Positions 62,234 to 64,000 of a DNA stretch of 64,000 nt are shown here, piece by piece. Numbering within the stretch: the stretch's first letter is position 1; every line of letters starts with the position of its first letter. A program made the translations under genes and the position numbers. The stretch lies in assembly GCA_964355015.1 (NCBI GenBank), contig CAYHCE010000008.1, forward strand, positions 29,462 to 93,461, given 5' to 3'. Under the pieces are notes generated by a model. It was not told the DNA's origin, did not search any database, and saw only the letters and a list, made by a program, of their open reading frames with translations. The stretch comes from CAYHCE01 sp964355015. Its GTDB lineage: Bacteria > Cyanobacteriota > Cyanobacteriia > PCC-6307 > Cyanobiaceae.

Positions 62234-62593
62234 ATGGCGTATTCCTCCTTCCGTTCGGCGCCTGCTGCCCCGTCTGTCGGCGCGGATCGCCTGTATCGCC
62301 TCGTTGATCAGCAATGCTGTCCCCATCCTGTTCTCGACGACCACTTCGATTCGATGGATGCCGCCTGGGAGGCTGCGATCGAGTGGTGGCAGGAGCAGTC
62401 GGGCGGTCGCGAGGAACCGATCGGGATCGGCGTCGAGGTCAGCACAGCGCGCGGTGACTGGCGCACGCTGCGCTATCCCGGTGGTTGGTCCGGCTGGGTC
62501 AGCTCCGCGGAGCTCTGCCCCCACCCTTCGGTCCAGGCCACTCCAGCCGGCTTGATCACTCCACCCGAAAAGTCACGGCCATCACCGCCGTGA
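62234..62593 (+). CDS. Conserved cyanobacterial hypothetical protein
   Basis: A 119-residue protein with DSMDAAWEAAIEWWQEQSG and IGVEVSTARGDWRTLRYPGG as the most family-like parts; it looks like a small alpha/beta protein, without known motif. Its end overlaps the SIMPL gene by 38 bases on the other strand. The ATG at 62234 was chosen over a GTG-type start upstream. Function unknown. Confidence 0.6.
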   Translation: MAYSSFRSAPAAPSVGADRLYRLVDQQCCPHPVLDDHFDSMDAAWEAAIEWWQEQSGGREEPIGIGVEVSTARGDWRTLRYPGGWSGWVSSAELCPHPSVQATPAGLITPPEKSRPSPP

Positions 62594-63326
62594 TGTCCTT
62601 CTCGATCGTGCTGGTGTCATAGGAGCCGCTGCCTCCCAGCTCGGTGGAATTGGGAGCGGTGATCTGGAAGGATCCAGTGTCAGCGCTCACGATCGCGCCG
62701 ATCCGACTGCCTGCCTCCCGAGCTATGGCCTTCGCCCGGGTGCGGGCGTCGGCTGTTGCCTTGGCCAGCATGTCCACCCTCTTGGCCGAAAGGCCGCTGA
62801 AGGTGAAGGCAGGCGCCTCGATCGTCAGCGGGATGCCCTGGCCGATCAACGTGCCGATCGCTCGCGAAAGGGTCTGCACCTTCTCCACGTCCTGGCTGAC
62901 GATCCGGATCTTCTGCCGGGACGTCCAGGTGGTGGAGCGCAGTTCACCTGTCTGGGGATCACGGGCGTCCTGTCGCTCGCTGCCTACGGTGCCGAGCTGC
63001 CATTCGGATCGGGCGAGTCCCTGCCGGCTCAGGAAGTCGGTGGTGGCGGCGACGGCCGGGGGGAGGGCCTGATAGGCCAGGGCCTGGGTGGGGCCGCTGC
63101 TGCTCACCTCCACCGACCAGTCGGCCGTGTCGCTGCGGATCCGCTCGGTGCTCGCCCCGGTCACGGTGAGCCCGTCGCTGCCCCGACGCAGACCCTTCAC
63201 CAGCAAGGCGCTGGAGGCGACAAGGCCGGCAGCGAGAACCGCCATGGCCAGCACCAGGGGAGGGGTACGCCGCAGCAGCCCCCAGATGGAGACCCGCAGG
63301 CTCTGCCATCGATTTGATCCGCCCAT
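62556..63326 (-). CDS. SIMPL-domain (DUF541) envelope protein
   Basis: A 256-residue protein with an N-terminal membrane or signal segment (LVLAMAVLAAGLVASSALLV) and the SIMPL domain: GLTVTGASTERIRSDTADWS, DVEKVQTLSRAIG and LAKATADARTRAKAIAREAG. Members such as E. coli YggE lower oxidative stress; the exact role is unknown. It is likely periplasmic. Convergent overlap with the gene before. Confidence 0.85.
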   Translation of the reverse strand: MGGSNRWQSLRVSIWGLLRRTPPLVLAMAVLAAGLVASSALLVKGLRRGSDGLTVTGASTERIRSDTADWSVEVSSSGPTQALAYQALPPAVAATTDFLSRQGLARSEWQLGTVGSERQDARDPQTGELRSTTWTSRQKIRIVSQDVEKVQTLSRAIGTLIGQGIPLTIEAPAFTFSGLSAKRVDMLAKATADARTRAKAIAREAGSRIGAIVSADTGSFQITAPNSTELGGSGSYDTSTIEKDITAVMAVTFRVE

Positions 63327-63380
63327 GAGCCAACAGGCACAAGGCCCCAGCAGACCCTGTTCTAGACAGGGCGGCGCCGA

Positions 63381-63812
63381 TCAGCGCTTCGAAGGGCAGC
63401 CCTGGCGCCTGGCCCGCCAGGCGATCCCATCCGCCTGACGGGCGAGCTCGGCTCCCTGGGGCGTGTAGAAGGTGAAACGCAGCGGGTTCCGATAGAGGAT
63501 CGGATACTTCCGTTCCAGCAGGGCCTCGGCCGTCTTCCGACACTCGAGCGCGGCCAGGTAGTCGATCGGCTCGGATGGACCGTTGCTCGCATCGGTCTGT
63601 TCCAGTTGCCGGTTCAAGGCCGGGCAGACCCGATCCCGCATCTGCCTGGAAAGCTCGACCTCCGCCTTCATCGCCTGGGTCATCAGAGCGTCGCGCTGAT
63701 CGCGGAGGCTGTCGCAGGGCTCCGGTTCAGCGGCCAGGCAAGGCGCCCCCAGGGACCCGGCAACCAGCAGGAGCAGGAGACGCCGCCGCACGATCCGCAT
63801 GGCCAAGGCCAT
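63381..63812 (-). CDS. Secreted protein of unknown function
   Basis: A 143-residue protein with a signal peptide (basic MRIVRRR then LLLLLVAGSLG, likely cleavage after CLA). The mature part has four cysteines (PEPCDSLRD, DRVCPALNR, LECRKTAE, QGCPSKR), which could form two disulphides. An ATG at 63800 is an alternative start. It lies upstream of the SIMPL gene on the same strand, so possibly one unit. No family recognised. Confidence 0.6.
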   Translation of the reverse strand: MALAMRIVRRRLLLLLVAGSLGAPCLAAEPEPCDSLRDQRDALMTQAMKAEVELSRQMRDRVCPALNRQLEQTDASNGPSEPIDYLAALECRKTAEALLERKYPILYRNPLRFTFYTPQGAELARQADGIAWRARRQGCPSKR

Positions 63813-63984
63813 CTCAGCCAAGGAATCCAGCCTGGACGAGCCAGCCTGAGGAGAGGCTGAGGGGAAGGAGGTGAAGTCTGTGGGGCCTGGGCGACAACCG
63901 ATGCGATTCGGCCTGAGCCATGGTCGCCCCCCATCCCAACGACATCATGGCTGTTCAGCCTCCCTTCTACGGGTACAGCGGTCC

Positions 63985-64000
63985 GGGGGGGGGGGGGGGG
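63985..64000. repeat. Run of 16 G at the window end
   Basis: The last 16 bases are G only. This could be a real homopolymer that stopped assembly, or a poly-G artefact of two-colour sequencing at a contig end. No function is proposed. Confidence 0.9.

Overview
The window is chromosomal DNA from an alpha-cyanobacterium, most like the freshwater or brackish Cyanobium / Synechococcus subcluster 5.2 group. The signs are high GC (about two thirds by eye), form IA RuBisCO inside an alpha-carboxysome (cso) locus, Chl/Por chlorophyll genes, PsaM, a high-light-inducible protein, and the alkane genes ado and aar beside accA. I saw no rRNA, tRNA, CRISPR array, insertion sequence or prophage.

Layout. 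0-3.6 kb: end of a MidA-type methyltransferase, a 2OG-Fe(II) oxygenase, an Hli protein, two small membrane proteins and a TerB-like protein. 3.6-8.7 kb (minus strand): an exported caspase-like protein followed by an exported TPR-CHAT protein. 8.7-18.8 kb: accessory, partly lower-GC stretch with a duplicated Spy-like secreted protein preceded by a perfect heptamer tandem repeat; a four-gene run of HydE-like radical SAM enzyme, methyltransferase with a signal peptide, EamA exporter and HemN-like radical SAM enzyme; and several unknown membrane or secreted proteins. 18.9-31.3 kb: housekeeping block with pgeF, tab2, an S1 protein, a creatininase-family gene, ado-aar-accA, an SDR, folE, trpF, a site-2 protease, a lipoate-ligase-like gene, a TauE-type exporter and crr6. 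31.3-38.7 kb: psaM and chlorophyll synthesis, with por and dark-operative chlL, chlB and chlN. 39.0-53.0 kb: a continuous plus-strand CO2-concentrating locus, csoS1-cbbL-cbbS-csoS2-csoSCA-csoS4A-csoS4B-csoS1E-bfr-like-ndhF4-ndhD4-cupB-acRAF-cbbX. 53.0-64.0 kb: dnaA, an HtrA-type protease, a GNAT, an alpha/beta hydrolase, an ABC exporter, hisG, gloB, an iron-type ABC ATPase, ridA, and secreted or unknown proteins. The window ends in a 16-G run.

How they work together. The 14-kb cso locus is close to a complete carbon-fixation module: shell (CsoS1, CsoS1E, CsoS4A/B), scaffold (CsoS2), carbonic anhydrase (CsoSCA), RuBisCO, its assembly factor (acRAF), a putative activase (CbbX), and a specialised NDH-1 CO2-hydration module (NdhF4-NdhD4-CupB). 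Crr6 (NDH-1 assembly), PsaM and both protochlorophyllide reductases lie just upstream. The least explained part is the 10.3-15.2 kb radical-SAM run, a candidate for an undescribed modification or biosynthesis pathway. Start codons were chosen by eye; no database search was run.
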